Part shown: in pieces, positions 11,583-37,151 of the stretch
Position numbering within the stretch: position 1 is the stretch's first letter
How the letters are laid out: each line of letters starts with the position of its first letter
The notes under the pieces: generated by a model
Database searches by the model: none
What the model saw: only the letters and a program-made list of their open reading frames with translations
What the model was told of the DNA's origin: nothing
Assembly (NCBI GenBank): GCA_003993805.1
Contig: RSEF01000031.1
Coordinates: forward strand, 26,748,058 to 26,812,057
Source: Himantopus leucocephalus
Taxonomy: Eukaryota; Chordata; Aves; Charadriiformes; Recurvirostridae
DNA: 64,000 nucleotides
Reading direction: 5' to 3'
Made by a program: the position numbers and the translations under genes

Positions 11583-14500
11583 TTTATAAGAAGCTGTTCC
11601 TTGAATTAATGTTGTTTGAGATATTAACGTAAGTGTGACTCAAAGGCCAAATGTTTAATAAATGTGTTTTCCATCTGCTGGTATATAAATGCTTAAGCAA
11701 CTGTTGTAAAGTATTATGAAAACCCCTGTTGACTTATTAACCCTTTTTATTGAAGCTGATAAATAGAACACGTTTGCTTAGAGCAGATGTTTTTATTGTG
11801 CACATCCTCTGCACTGATTTGTAACAACTCTTACCAAACATTTGTAGACACACTTTCCTTTCAGTTACTGGATTATTTGAGTTAGAGTCTCTCCTATGAT
11901 TTGATTTTCCTTGTGCGTATGGAGTTTTGCATGATTTCTGGCCTAATGATCTGAAGTGTAGTCTAAGCACAAAGCGCTGTGCACCAGAACATTACAACTA
12001 TTACTAATTTTAGCACACTATCCAACAGTTTTCATTACAGACCCTCAGACAATAAATAGGAACTTACAGACGTGAAGAAGTTAGCAACTGGAAGTGTTTG
12101 ATTGCTAGGTAGTAGTCAGCCTGATAGAGCCTTTAGCCCTGAGTATTGCAGGTGCCTGCCACAAGAGCCCAGCTGACAGCCGCTCTCCGCTGCTTTCCTG
12201 CAGGGTAGGTGTCACCAAGGTATGGTTGCGGTCCTACTGACACCCAGAGCTCTGAGCTTAGCGGCCTTAAGTGAGTTTGCTTAGCTTAGCAGATGCAAAT
12301 GACCAGGGTTCAGGCGAGTTTGTGTTTTTATCAAATCAGCCATGCAAGCAATGGTAATTTGGTTGAGTCAGGGTGATGAGAGGCTGGGCTTGCCTCCCCT
12401 ACCACGCTGCCTGCTCTGAGCTTGCATCGGGTAACTGGCAGTTCATAGGGAAAGGTGTACACCGAAGGTGCATTTTGGCAGCTGGTGGGAGACTCTTGCC
12501 ATCAGGAGAGCCTGCTGACTTGCCGTGTAGCCTTGTGCTTTCTGGATGGGCACGTGGCATGCAGGGCTGTCACTGGGATTCTGCTCCTGCCTCACCCATG
12601 AGTGATCTAGTGAGTCACTCTGGTGGTGCCCAGTATTTAAAAACAAGCTAGGGTGGGACCCTGAAATCTGTGGGGTGAAGGGTGAGTGAGCCTCCAGTGA
12701 TTTCACATCAGCTCTATCATAAGGCATATCAAAATTTCCATCAGTATGCTGTAGTACGCTCACTGATGCCAGATCTGCCTTAAGGACAGATGGCTGGAGA
12801 TGAAGCATATGATCTCATAACCAATGCTAGCTTTCTCCTTGAATTAATACTTGTTTCTTCTGCAATTGCTAGTTGATAGCTGTAATCCAAGGGTCCGTTT
12901 GCCACTGCAACAGAGAGCTTGAATACACATTGACTTGCATTTCCCCAACCTAGAGGCCTTTATCAGACTGCAGAAGATCAGGGATCATACACCTTCTTTT
13001 ACATAGGACTTGTTGCCCTTCAGGCATGATTTTGGAATCTGCTGAAAAGGGAAGGGGCAGGAAAGACTTAGAAAGGATGCAGTAAATACAGTGTCATTAG
13101 GAGCTGAGGACATAGCAGTCTGGCCCAGATAGTCCAGTCCTTAGAAATGGAAATTGGATGTTGTGGGAAGCAGATGGCCCAAGCCACAAAGCCATATAAG
13201 AAGCAGACGCTTTGCAGGACAAAGCCCATGAGAAACAGAACCGATTTAATTGGTCTGTCTTTTGTTCAGAGATTATTGCAGTTGTGTTTTGTTCTGGATT
13301 ATCTTCTGCAGCTGCCCAGAAGCTTCTCACCTAGACAGAGAACTGTGTTCATTCCTCTCTGACACAGGCTTGCTCATGGAGTACGAACGCTTTCCTTGTC
13401 AGAGCTGTTGAGATGCACCTGTATGGGCAGCACCTGGACCTTCTCATGTGGCCTGCTCCCGCTCCCTGTGGAAATACATAACCTCCACACCTTCAGAGGC
13501 AGCTAAGGGTGCTGATCTTGTATTTTAAAGCTAATAATGCTCTAGGGACTAAACAGGCATGTCTCGCTGTTTATGGTACCCTGCAACCTCACTGACCTGG
13601 TGGTGATTAACAGTGATAAAAGGCCTTGGGTCTTGTGATGGAAGTGACTGCTTTGCACTGATCTGATGGTGGTCAGGTAAGAGGTGCCTCTGTGGAGGAG
13701 CAGCCCATGGGGCTGGGTTAGGGTCAAGCACCAGTAGCAGGGCAGACACATGTCATGGGAAAAACACCAAGAATAAACTTTTTCCAGACTTGAAAACTTA
13801 TTCTTTCTGCATCTTCTTCCATCCCTCCACCCTCAAGATACACAACTCAGCAAATCTTCCTTTGGCCATTTAACCCAAAAGAGTGTATTTTCCCCCAAAA
13901 CTATTTTACAGTATTCCTCATTCCCTTCCCAGATTCTCCTGCAGAAAGCAGTTTATGAATAATGTGTATGAATCTCCTCCCTGTGGGAAGGGAGGGGATT
14001 TCATTGCCTTTAAAAGGATACGGTCCCCCAGGGAAATGGCTTGGATGGAAATAGCCTGATTACAGCTGGTTGTCTTCTGTTAGTGAACACTGAGTGCCTG
14101 CATTTAGACATGTTCCTTGCAGAAGGGTTACTACTGGAGCAGAAGTCCTTGGGAACCTTCTTGTAATGGCCACCTCTCTCGTTCCCCCCTTTCATGCTAT
14201 TTGTAAAGCTTTGGATTAGAGATGACAGAAGGGCAGTCCTTCCCGTATCATGTTTTCACAGCAGTTTTAGGAGTGATGGAGTGCTTGGGCTGCCCACGTT
14301 GGCATTGCTGCTGTATCTCTATTTCCTTCCTCTGGAAATATGACTCCCCTTGGTGGCAGAGTACAGATTCCTGCCAGGATGTCCCTGGGTGACCAGCTTA
14401 GGGACAGCAGTGTGCTTGTGGCCATCCTCCCCTTTCTTTCTCTCATTCCCTCCTCTGATTTCATCTGGAAATCGCATTTACCATATTGGTTAAAAGCAAT

Positions 14501-15540
14501 GGTTGACCTCTGCTATCAGATGCACGTTGTAGCTTGCAGCATCCGGGCATTAGCACATCAACCAGGTCCAAATAGGGCTCTCTCCCTCCTCCATCTCTCT
14601 AACTCTTTAAAACTTTTCATAGTATGTACTTGGTCTGTGTTAGGTACAGTCTGCTGAGATTTTTCTTCGCCTGACTCTTCAAACAGACTTTGACAAAACT
14701 AAGTGCTCAGGTGCTCGGAGAGGTAGGTGAGTGTGAGATCCTATCACATTCTTTCATGCTTTCGTCCATCCTTGCCCACTTGCAAAGGCTTCTTCCCTGT
14801 AGAAGCAGGTAATGTGACCCTTACCCCCTCTCACAGCCCATCCCTTCTTATTGCTCAATTTCTCCTCCCTAGTTATCTCACACTGTAATAAGTGTTTTAT
14901 GCAATTGTCTGTTTTTTTCTTGTGAATATATTCCTGTATGTTTTTTCTTCATAACAATATGTTGCTTTCCTTCAACATTCAGGACCTGTCTGTGATATTT
15001 CTATATTGCCCTTCATTATTTGTTTGAAAGTAGGGGAGAGGGAGGGATGGAGGGAGGGGGTGGAAACTGTTTTTAATAGCTGGGTTTGAAGGTTTGGTCA
15101 GATGAGGGTGAGGATCAAATTAACTGATAATTGGGAACAGATTGTTCGCCCTGTGTAAACCAGACATCACTGGTCTGGAGTTGTCTCTTATTGCTGAGGG
15201 GCATGTTTGTTGATGTACGCCTAGCCCCCTCCCTACCCTCTGTTCACACAACCAACCTCTCTGCCTGCAGCACCATCGTATGGGTTGGAGATCTAATAAT
15301 GAAAAGAGAACACTTGTGCAACTGAGCTGCTGTTACTGGAATTTCAGGTCTAATCCTAGCAAACAGGTCAAGGTTTAACGCTTCATATACACTGCTCGAT
15401 AAATCTAAAGTGTGCAGCTTTCAAAAAAAAAGGAAGTACTGGGCAAGAAATACAATAAAATGCATGGTTGTGGTTGAAAAAGTCGACTGATGTTTGCATG
15501 TGATAGAAGCATAAAGACAAGATCAGACCAGCTGTGTTTT
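11583..15540. other. KANK1 intron 1, second part
   Basis: Intronic sequence without a recognisable repeat or gene. Pyrimidine-rich stretches occur around 14820-14960, and a purine-rich GGAGG-type stretch lies near 15030-15060. Open frames up to 121 codons (for example minus strand 12443-12808) resemble nothing known to me. Confidence 0.7.
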
Positions 15541-15612
15541 AGGGGATTACATGGTTGGACTCGATGATCTGAAAGATCCCTTCCAACCTAGACGATTCTA
15601 TGATTCTATGAT
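15541..15612 (+). mobile_element. CR1 LINE 3' end fragment, plus strand
   Basis: A short remnant of the CR1 3' terminus in sense orientation: TTGGACTCGATGATCT, then TTCCAACCTAGACGATTC, ending in two ATTCTATG-type units. Only about 70 bases remain, so the copy is strongly 5'-truncated. Confidence 0.9.
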
Positions 15613-18600
15613 CAACAGTGTTTTCACTTCAGAAGTCCATGGCTAAGCCCCTTTTCTCCCTCTTCCCCATCCCTCCAGCAGAAGTTGTAATTCTTAAATT
15701 TTATATATGTTTTGCCATATCTTAAGTTAAAAGGTTAAAAAGAAAGTTTATTTTAGAATCATTCTCTTTTGCTCTTGTCCTCTGATTTTGTATGTGGAGA
15801 TTTGCAGTTACATAGCTTTTAAGCTTGCCAGTACTTGAATGGGCTCACAAGGCTGTGCATCCACTGCATCGCCCTTTAGACTTTCACCATTCTCCCTTGC
15901 CATCATTAGTTACAGTCCTGTTCCCTTCCTCTGCTCTCAGACAGCATGTCTGCCATCAAGTATGCTCCTCCTTTCCTTTTTGTTCCCTGATATTCCTCTT
16001 GGCCCCCTTTCTCCAGTGCTTGGTCTCACCCCAGCTCTCCCTGAGGGCACACAGGGGCTTCTCCCCAGGTGCAGTCCCTGGCAAGCGCAGCCTGCAGCTC
16101 AGCCCTGATATCCAACCCTCCTCCACCCTCCGCTCTGCCTTTTACGCTCCGAGGCTTCCTCACAACCCATCTTCAGTGCTGTGGAAAATGCATTGTTGAC
16201 AGTTCTGGGAAAATTACTTCCCTCTCCCTTCGCAGAGAAAAGCTGTAAGGCTACAACTCTGCAAGCACGTGCATGGCTCAGACAGACCATCTCAGCTTGT
16301 GTCCCTGTAGGACAAGACATCAGGTACAGCCCAGACTGCAGGAGGAGAGACATCTCTGTGTGAAACTGAGAGTAGCATCTCCTGCTCCACTCCAGCATTG
16401 CCATCCTTCTCCAATCCTGCTGCTCCGTGATGTACTGCACGCGCTGTTTATCAGTTACATGGCACATTAATAATGGACATGCACAGTCTCGCCCATGGGT
16501 CCGATTAGTTGTGCGTGGCACTTGGTTTTTTCCCCAGTTTGTGTGGCACTTTTCCTTGCCTCAGCCTTTTGCATACTCAGTATGTCATGGCTAGAAGCGC
16601 AGTATTTCTGCATAAGTAAGTGTCACCAGGCAGTCACCAGGCTGACACCTCCACTTGAGCTCCCAACATGGAAAAGTTCACTTTGCATCCTTGTCTGTGG
16701 CATAAGAAGCCTGTACATGTATTTCCAGATTTGAGAATGTGGATTTTTCTTTTAGAGCTATGGATTTTTCCTTTCTCTTGTGTTCATGTTCAGTGTTGTT
16801 CACTTTCCCTCTCTGCAAAATGGGAAAGCAAAGCTGACCCGTAAAGCCCTGCTGGGAGCTGCATGCTGAGTTGCTAGCTCATGTGGTTCTAATGCCTGAA
16901 TAGAAACAAGCAAGTATGCCTGACCGTCTGCACAAAAAAAGAAGTAGAGGAGGAAAAAAAAAAAAAAAATAATTTCGCCAAATTGGAATGCTTGAATGGT
17001 CTTGAAGGGACTTCTTACCATAAGCTTTTCCAAGCAGTCGTGTTGGGAGAACAGTAGAGATCATGACTTGCCTCATGACACACAAAATACCAAGTAGTTG
17101 AAGTTCATTCTGTGTGATGCTAAACCAGGTGAACACTTAACGATGATACAGCACGCTTTTTTCAGTTGTGTCCTCTCTGTGGGTAGATGCTAACTAGTGA
17201 GGGACCTAACTGTAGTGTGCAAAGTCTCTGATACGGAGGTTTTTAGTGTTATGTAGTCATTGGGTCAGATTAATCATCCATAACTGTATCTCCAGGCACT
17301 TGACCAGTAGATCTCCTTACAGTACTCTCACATCAGCTGCAGTCTGACATTTTGAACCCAGTTATTGAATACCTGCCAGCTAGCCTGAGAATAAACATTT
17401 GACACTGTGACTTAAAACACATCCTGGACCACCCCTGGCCGAGGAAGTCTCTGGGTCACAGGTTTCTGGAAGCCAAGAGGAGAAATATTGCTGTACATTT
17501 GCTTTCTTCTTATGCCCTTCCAGAGGCATCTGCTAAGGAGGAGAAGGTGGGTAGGCCGAATCAATCTCAGGTCTGACCTGGTTTTAAATTGTTCTATGGA
17601 AACCAGCTGCCAAATTCTGAAAGGCTGTAAAGAAAAAAAAACAAACCCACAGCAATTCCACCCCTCTCTCCCAAAACAATATCCACCAAAATAAAACCGA
17701 GAAGAACCCCATGTCCAGCCTTCACCAAATGCAACAGCTGTGTTTTTGGCAGTAGGACCGTCAACCTGATGGTGGTGGGTCAGGCCAAGCTCTGCGCTCC
17801 CCTGGACCGGATGGTTGTAGTGGGGCAGATTATTTCATTCTTTCCAGGTAGAGCCACTCCAGTGCTGATGAAGTGGTCTGTTGGAGGCAAGTGTTTGAAA
17901 GAGCTGCCTTTCATCCATGTCCTTTCACAGATCCATTGCGCCCTCTCTGCCTTTTGTTTTCAAAAGGGGTGTGAAATAACCTGCTCTTTAGATAAGAATT
18001 TACCAGCTGGATGGCTGCCCATACACCAAATTTTACATTAGTTCTGCTGCAGACCACATTAGGTTCTTGGGTCACTGGGGAGCTGTGCTCTGACCTCAGT
18101 TTTGTTTCTACTGTAAACAGTAGCTGAAAGAGTTTATTTGGCACCATAATGGTCTCAAAGGCCAAAAGAATAAATACGCGTGTGCTCTTTGCCTTTAGGT
18201 TTTAGTGGTGCCAACCCAGACATGTGCCTCCATATTTGACTTGCTGGACAAGGGACGAAGTGCTGATACACGTTATGGGTTATTGTAGCAGGTCTTTTTC
18301 AGCTGGCTGAGTTGAACAAGCTTTGACGAGAGCCTACTGAAGGTGCGTGACTTGATGCAGGGCTCATTCAGATGTCAAGCCCTTGAAACCACAGTATAAT
18401 GATAAACAGATGGAGCATGTGGAGACAGCTGCTAAAATTTGTTCTTCTCTAAACAGGATATCATGCTGTCTTTTTTTAGAAAAATGAAATCATATAATGT
18501 TAGAGATTTTTTTTTTTTTTTACTCTGAGCAGAATCCTAACTCTTGAGAATGATGTTTTGGCCATACCTTCTATTCTCATACTTCATCCCTGATGTCATG

Positions 18601-18957
18601 GGGTTGTTCACAGCGGAAAACTAGACGAGTATTTTCATATTCTCCCCTTCCTGGTGTGAAGCACCTGCTGATGGAGCTAGAGATGCCCACCAGTAACACC
18701 CAGTGCTGCTGCATACTGCTTGTCCTCACCCAGCTGGTCACTTGCTCTGCAGGTCGAAAGATGGGGCTTGAAGGGCAGCGAGTGCAAAGTGGTGGTTGCA
18801 GGCTCTGGGCAGTGTTTCAAGGGCTGAATTTTTGCTTTTGTTTCCCTGAACAGAAAGCGTGGGTTGGGTTTCAGCTGCCCTAGAGTTTTTCTGTCTTCTA
18901 GGAGAAATTTCAAAGCATGGTTAGAAGCTGTTCCCAAAGCATTGTTGCTTTTCTTTA
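15613..18957. other. KANK1 intron 1, third part
   Basis: Intronic sequence. It contains a CT-rich block at about 15880-16160, an A-run at 16951-16968 and a T-run near 18509-18522. I see no gene or further recognisable repeat. The longest open frame (minus 16099-16521, 140 codons) lies opposite the CT-rich block and its surroundings and looks like a composition artefact. Confidence 0.65.
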
Positions 18958-19002
18958 TGTCGTGGTTTAGGCTGGGCTGTCCACTAAACGAACGACAGGG
19001 TG
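18958..19002 (-). mobile_element. Fragment of an avian endogenous-retrovirus LTR, minus strand
   Basis: The stretch TGTCGTGGTTTAGGCTGGGC, followed by CCACTAAACGAACGACAG, closely matches the reverse complement of the right end of the LTR at 39043-39583 (CATTCGTTTAGTGG ... CTAAACCATGACA). About 45 bases are recognisable; the rest is deleted or too decayed. It shows that the same LTR family inserted at least twice in this gene. Confidence 0.7.
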
Positions 19003-20220
19003 GTTAGAGCAGTGACCAAACCAAACCAAGCTCACTTAAAATTTAGTACCTTCATGGTCCATAGATGTAAGAAGTTGGGCTACATCTACAGACCTTCTTC
19101 GGACTCTTTTTGGGAGCTCATGTTTTATACTGTATGCATCAATGGCTTGTAGTTCAAGGAAAGAAACGTAAAATTACCTAGAGGGCAGAACCTAGTTTAT
19201 AGCCCAAAAGCCGATGCCTGTAAGTATTAAATATTACTTTGCTTCATATTAAATACCACTGAAGCCACTAAACATGTTCAGGAAACCCTTTTATTGGAAG
19301 TCTGTGCCATTTTAGCTGAAGGCACTGTGGAGGACTTGGACCTCTCTCCTGTAGTTTCAGCACAGGATCCCACTTCTGTTTGAAGCGCAGCTCTTGCAAT
19401 GTGCAATGATCTTCAAAATTATTTCAACAATTCATGCTTCTTTTTTTGTTTCATTTTAAGTGTTCTTGGGAATCTGGATGGAAGGCATGGTAATAAAACC
19501 CTTTTCCTTTAGTCCTGTGAAGTCTTAGGACCGGTATCCTTCTTAAATTAGCCTCTCCCCTTGCCCGTTTACTTTTGCAATCCCTGTTTGGCTATACTAC
19601 AGCAACTGTTATTGTAAGCAGAAGCAAAGAGAGATGGAGCTGAGGCCTTTGAGGGTCTCTTTGATGCGGAGAAGTGACATTTTTTGCATCTGGAATCTCA
19701 GTTGTCTTTACTTGAGTTAATACCTGGTGTTATGTGGAAACAAGAAAATTGCATATGGAAAAATCAAATATGTTTGTGCCTCATTTAAAAAGTGCTTGTA
19801 CTAGCATGAAAGACATCTCATGTATTTTGGCTGTGTTTCAGAAAAAAATAAAACTGTGTCTGTAACTTTATGCGAAAAGTTTTTATTTTTATCCCTCAAA
19901 TTATAAGTTGCATTTGAGAAGAGTAAACAAAACAAGATTGAATGTAACACAGGCAGAATTGCAGGCAGTGGTGGTTACAACAGAGGTAATTGTTCTGCCC
20001 AAATTATGTCAATGAACCTTTCTGTGCTCTCAGTCCACACGTGGGAATGAGAAATGAGGGGGGTGGGGGGTGAAGGGCTTGGGGAGAAAGGGAGAGTGGG
20101 TGGAAGAGAAGTCACCTGAACTTCTAATTCCCCCTTGGAAATTAAATCTGTCTTCATCAGATTAAAAAAAAATAAAAATATCTTTTTAGCGTGTCATTTG
20201 GTATGGTTCCTTTTGGCCTG
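19003..20220. other. KANK1 intron 1, fourth part
   Basis: AT-rich intronic sequence with no recognisable gene or repeat. Minus-strand frames near 19975-20157 come from a G-rich, pyrimidine-on-the-other-strand stretch. Confidence 0.65.
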
Positions 20221-20515
20221 CTGCCCGATTCATGCATTTTAACCCTTGGGGAGCCAGAGGCGTCGCGCAGCATCTGAAGTGCGGTGAAGGAAACCACTGG
20301 CGCTGCGCTGGGCTGGCTGCCGGGCTGGGACTGTCTCAGGAAATTCCAGATGAGTATAAATAAATGCTCTGTAGCAAACCTCTGGGCTCCCTGCCTGCTG
20401 ATGTGTCAGGAATACGCGCTCCCTTTAAGGCAAAGGAAAGTGTGCTTCAGACTTAATTTCCTGAAAAACTCAACGCAGCAAGGTCCAAGGGTTTGCTTCT
20501 GGGTGGACTGGTGAG
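20221..20515 (+). promoter_or_regulatory. Candidate alternative first exon or promoter in KANK1 intron 1
   Basis: A local rise in GC with several CpGs (CGTCGCGC near 20260) precedes TATAAATA at 20355-20362. About 150 bases later comes a near-perfect splice donor, ACTG followed by GTGAGT at 20511. An ATG at 20401 opens a frame through the donor, but splicing to exon 2 at 24621 would put it out of the KANK1 frame. If used, this exon would therefore supply an untranslated leader. There is no transcript evidence; the call rests on motif order only. Confidence 0.25.
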
Positions 20516-23383
20516 TGAGACCCTCGGACGGGGTGGGGGGAGAGGTGAGATGCGAGCAGCCGGCTCCCCTAGCGCTGCGGACCAGCTGAGAAAAAGGATG
20601 GGGAGCACCCCGGGGTAGCACAGCTGAAACCAGCCCTCCATGTGCTTCTAGCATATTAAGTTGGGGAGATTTTTCCATTTTTTAACAGCACCCGGTTAGC
20701 TGGGCTGTCTCGCAAGGGCTGCTGTCTGAAGGGAGTTTGCACTTGTGGTTTCATGCGCCTCTGATAGACTCTTTGTTTTTGTTGTTACATACAGAGTAGT
20801 TTGTTTCCTTCAACAAACGCAGGTCTTCTAGTGGGAGATGGGTGTTGTGAACACTCAAATGAAGGGAGCACTGCATCTATTTACTGTAAGACATCATTTC
20901 AACGGCAGAACGGTAGCTGTTGCCCTTAAAGTTGCTCATTTTGAATACTGTTCATAGACTTTCAATTATAAGCCACTAGTTTTAGCTATTTAGAATGTGC
21001 ATAAAGAATTACTTCTAATAATGACCTCTTCGTTATTTTCTCTCATGATCGCATTTTTACCTTTTTGGAGAAAATCAGTTCATCAGTCTGAACTATTTAA
21101 GTGCAGAGAAAAAGCTTTCAGTGTTTTCAGAAAATGCAAATCGCTTATGCTTTTGAAGTTTGGAAGGCAACACACGTCTTATCTCACACAAGGAATCAGT
21201 ACTAGATTAATATAAAAAGGGGTAGGAGGGAACAATTCCCGGTATTTGAAATATCATACTGATTATGCAGCATAAACCATATTCCTTATGGAGGTAAGCA
21301 TGTGACAAAATAATGTCCTTCCAGGACTCATAAAGACAAATATTTGTAAAACCATTCTTGCAGAAGACAATTCTTCCATTTTTTCCGCCCTGTGCACAGC
21401 TGTAAGAACAAACTGAAACTGTAAATCAGTTTTAATATTCTATGGCAGGTTTATATCGCAGGAGTCCAGGTTCTTTCCTGGTGGTTACTCCTGTTACAAT
21501 AGCCCTATGTATCTGTTCTCCACTTCTCACCTCCTCAGAGATTTATAGGCACAGAAGGGTAATGACATTATAAATCTAAATATTTTGGTTTGTGATTCAG
21601 TTGGTCTTGGCTAGAAAGCAAACATGGACTTCTTTGCTTGGGCTTCAGCAGGTAAGACTGATGCAAAGTTGTGTTAAAAGACATTTTCAGGCAAACACCT
21701 GACTTGCATCTATGACTCCTTTTGGCCCCCATGGGGAGTCGGGAGATGATTTAGATGAGTGAGGAAGGAAGAGAAGTATTTGGGGATTTGCTACTCTGCT
21801 GCTTTGCCAGCCCTCTATTTGGGTCTTGTGAAGTCCATTCTACTATGTGGATGCAAGCCTCGGTCTTTGCAATTATTTTTTCCTTTGTCATTGTTCTTGT
21901 GACAGTGAAGTGGTGTAAAGTAACGGGATGATGTACTGTTGGAAGAGCGGGGCAGGTAGGCCACATTTTCAGTGGTTGCCAAGGGAGGTAGGGGAGCTTT
22001 GGGGTTTCTCCTGTGCAGCAGAGGACAGCAAGCTGCCTTACCAACACCGGGACTCAGCCTCGCCTTCATCAGCATCGCTGGCTGAACTAGTTAGCCTAGA
22101 TCTATTTGGGATATATTTTCAGAAAGGAGGGCTATGGTGGGCTGAAATTGAGCTGTCCTCCTACTGTGGTTGGTAGAGCACATCGTATGAGCACATCATA
22201 TGGCTTTCTCCCAGGCTGCAAGGAGCTTGTGATTGGTATCTACTGTTTGCTATAACTTACATTATTTTGCCAGGCCTCAGTTAGTCTGATTTGGAAAGTA
22301 TCTTTAAATTGAATGTTCTTCATTTGTCACAAATGTGCTTGGAGCCAATAAGTGTGCACACAGGAGAAAGTGAATGAAATAAATGCTTCAGGGAATGATG
22401 AAGGGTAGTTCTCAAGTAGACAAATACTTCAAGATGAAAAAAATGCACATTGAATCAGGTGCTTGGAAAGAATGAATTCATACTGGTTTGGACTTGCCTT
22501 GTTGGCATCTGGTTTTCAAATGTCAGTAAACAGGACTGAGATGCCCCCCTTTTCAAGCCCAAAAGTAAAAGATGACTGTTGACACCTCATCGCCCTGCCC
22601 AGTGACACCTGAGAGAGCAGAAGGCTAACTTTACTATGAGGAAATGAGCGTCTTGGAGGTGAGAGCATCTTCTGTGGCTGAGCCAACTAAGCCCCCATCA
22701 CCATTTCAGTGGTTTGATTTCAATGTAAGGCAAGCTCTTTCTTCCTCAGTTACATTGCTTGACAGGGCACATTGGTTAAAGTGGCATTGGCAGAGGATGA
22801 TTTGGGAAATGCATCAGTGCAATGCAACTAAGGCTGCCACTTGCTTCTTACTTGCTTGATGGTGGACCTGCTGGTCGTGCTCAGAGCCACAGTACTCCCA
22901 TAGCCTGAATTGTGACAGCAATTTTGCCCAAGTAGCCACTGTTTTGAGAGTAGTTTCTACCCAGAGGTTGCAGTGCTGTTGACAACAGAAGTGGCCCCCA
23001 CCATGGTTTCTGCTCTCCTCTTCATTGCTGCAGGTGGGGTAGTTAGCAGAATAAGCTAATGACTAGATCCCTTCCCACCCATGCCCTACTTCCTGCCAGC
23101 CGTAGTTTTGAGTTCCCCTGAGACCCGTGAGTCAGAAACTGGAATGGAGGCAAAACAGACTAGCCTCTTAGTTTTGAGTTTCTGTGGTTAGCGGCCTTGA
23201 GGTGGTGCACGTACAGAGATGTCCCACCACAGAACGGCCAGATCTAGAGCTAGTCCCAGAAAGTGAGGGCAGTTGAAAAGGATACTTATTATCCGCCTCA
23301 AATAAGGGACTTGTCAAAAATATAAAGCAGATTTTGTGTATTTTGATAAGGGGGCATATTGTAGTCACTCTCAGGACAGTTGT
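20516..23383. other. KANK1 intron 1, fifth part
   Basis: Intronic sequence between the candidate exon and an assembly gap. I see no gene. A tiny duplication (GAGCACATC near 22179 and 22190) is the only repetitive structure noticed. Confidence 0.6.
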
Positions 23384-23483
23384 NNNNNNNNNNNNNNNNN
23401 NNNNNNNNNNNNNNNNNNNNNNNNNNNNNNNNNNNNNNNNNNNNNNNNNNNNNNNNNNNNNNNNNNNNNNNNNNNNNNNNNNN
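23384..23483. other. Assembly gap of 100 N
   Basis: Exactly 100 N, a usual placeholder for a gap of unknown size. The right flank becomes extremely GC-rich at once (GGGGTGGGTGGGGGGCGG), so the missing part is probably the GC-rich left side of the CpG-rich block that follows, which sequencing often drops. Confidence 0.95.
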
Positions 23484-24420
23484 GGGGTGGGTGGGGGGCG
23501 GTGTGCGGGGCTTGCGCGGGTGCGGGCGGCTCTTCCGTATGGGGTGAAGGAGGAGAAAGCGGTGGGGGAGGCCGGTGCCGGGCGGGTGGCACATGCGGCT
23601 GGGGCAGCCGTACGCGGCTGGAAAATGTGCAGTGTGGGGGCAGAGGTAATTCTGTGTGGCTAATTCAGGTAACCGGAAAGCTGGCTTTTATTATTCCTCC
23701 AGCTCGTAATTCGCTACAGTTGTTTTTCCTTTTTTTNCCCCCCCCCCCCCCCCCCAAGTGGGACGGGGGGAGCAGGTAGTATAGCCGCGCTGCGTATATA
23801 TAAATAGTCAGCGCAGGGAAGCCCAGCGGATCGGGTGAAGTTTTATGTAGGGTGCTTTGGGGACGGGCGAGCCCTGCGCCGGGAAGGCAGGCGGGTTTCT
23901 CCTCAACGTGCGAGGCGACAGCGGGATTCGGGACGCTGCTGGAGGGGGTGGGGGGGTGGGGATCGGTGCCGGTGCCTGTGGGGGTGCCGGGGGCTCCGGG
24001 CAGGGTCGGATGAGAAGGGCAGGGGCGCTGCCGGGGGTAGCCCTGAGCTGAGGTGGGAGCGAAGCGGTGTTGCCGCTCTTGCGGCGGCGGTTCCCAAAGC
24101 CATAAAACGGGCGCGGGTGTGCGTGAAGTCTGACGGCAGCGGTTGCGTAAGGAGCGGGGTCGGAGTTCCCGTCGCCTGCTCGAGTGCGCCCGGTAGGGAA
24201 ATCTGTCTGCGGAGGATCCCTGCGGTACGTCGTCGTAGTCCTCTGGTCTTTAGGTGACAGCACAGTGTGCCTGAAGGCTTGGTGTGACACGGGAAGGCGG
24301 GAGGGACTCGGGGAAGGGCGGCTGGCTGTGCCACTTCTGTGCCCCTTTGTCAACAGGCGTTGTCTGCGCGTGTGTACGCGTCTATGTGGGTATGCCCTTC
24401 TCAGCATTTGAAAACCTACT
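23484..24420 (+). promoter_or_regulatory. KANK1: CpG-rich block, candidate internal KANK1 promoter
   Basis: Dense CpG dinucleotides appear here against CpG-poor surroundings (CGGGCGAGCCCTGCGCCGGG, GCTCTTGCGGCGGCGG). There is a GC box at 23495-23501, a TATA-like TATATATAAATA at 23795-23806, and G-rich stretches at 23941-24006. The block ends about 200 bases before exon 2. CpG islands in vertebrates mark promoters, and mammalian KANK1 has alternative promoters including those for a short isoform. A transcript starting here would lack the exon 1 ATG. Direction and activity are inferred. A T-run, one N (23737) and an 18-base C-run at 23738-23755 look like an unresolved homopolymer. Confidence 0.6.
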
Positions 24421-24433
24421 GATTAACTTTTAA

Positions 24434-37151
<12,718 letters not shown>

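Noticed and set aside
23808..24407. Minus-strand 199-codon frame and other long frames in the CpG-rich block
   Set aside because: Stop codons are rare in such GC-rich sequence, so long frames arise on both strands by chance; the Pro/Arg-rich translations show no domain.
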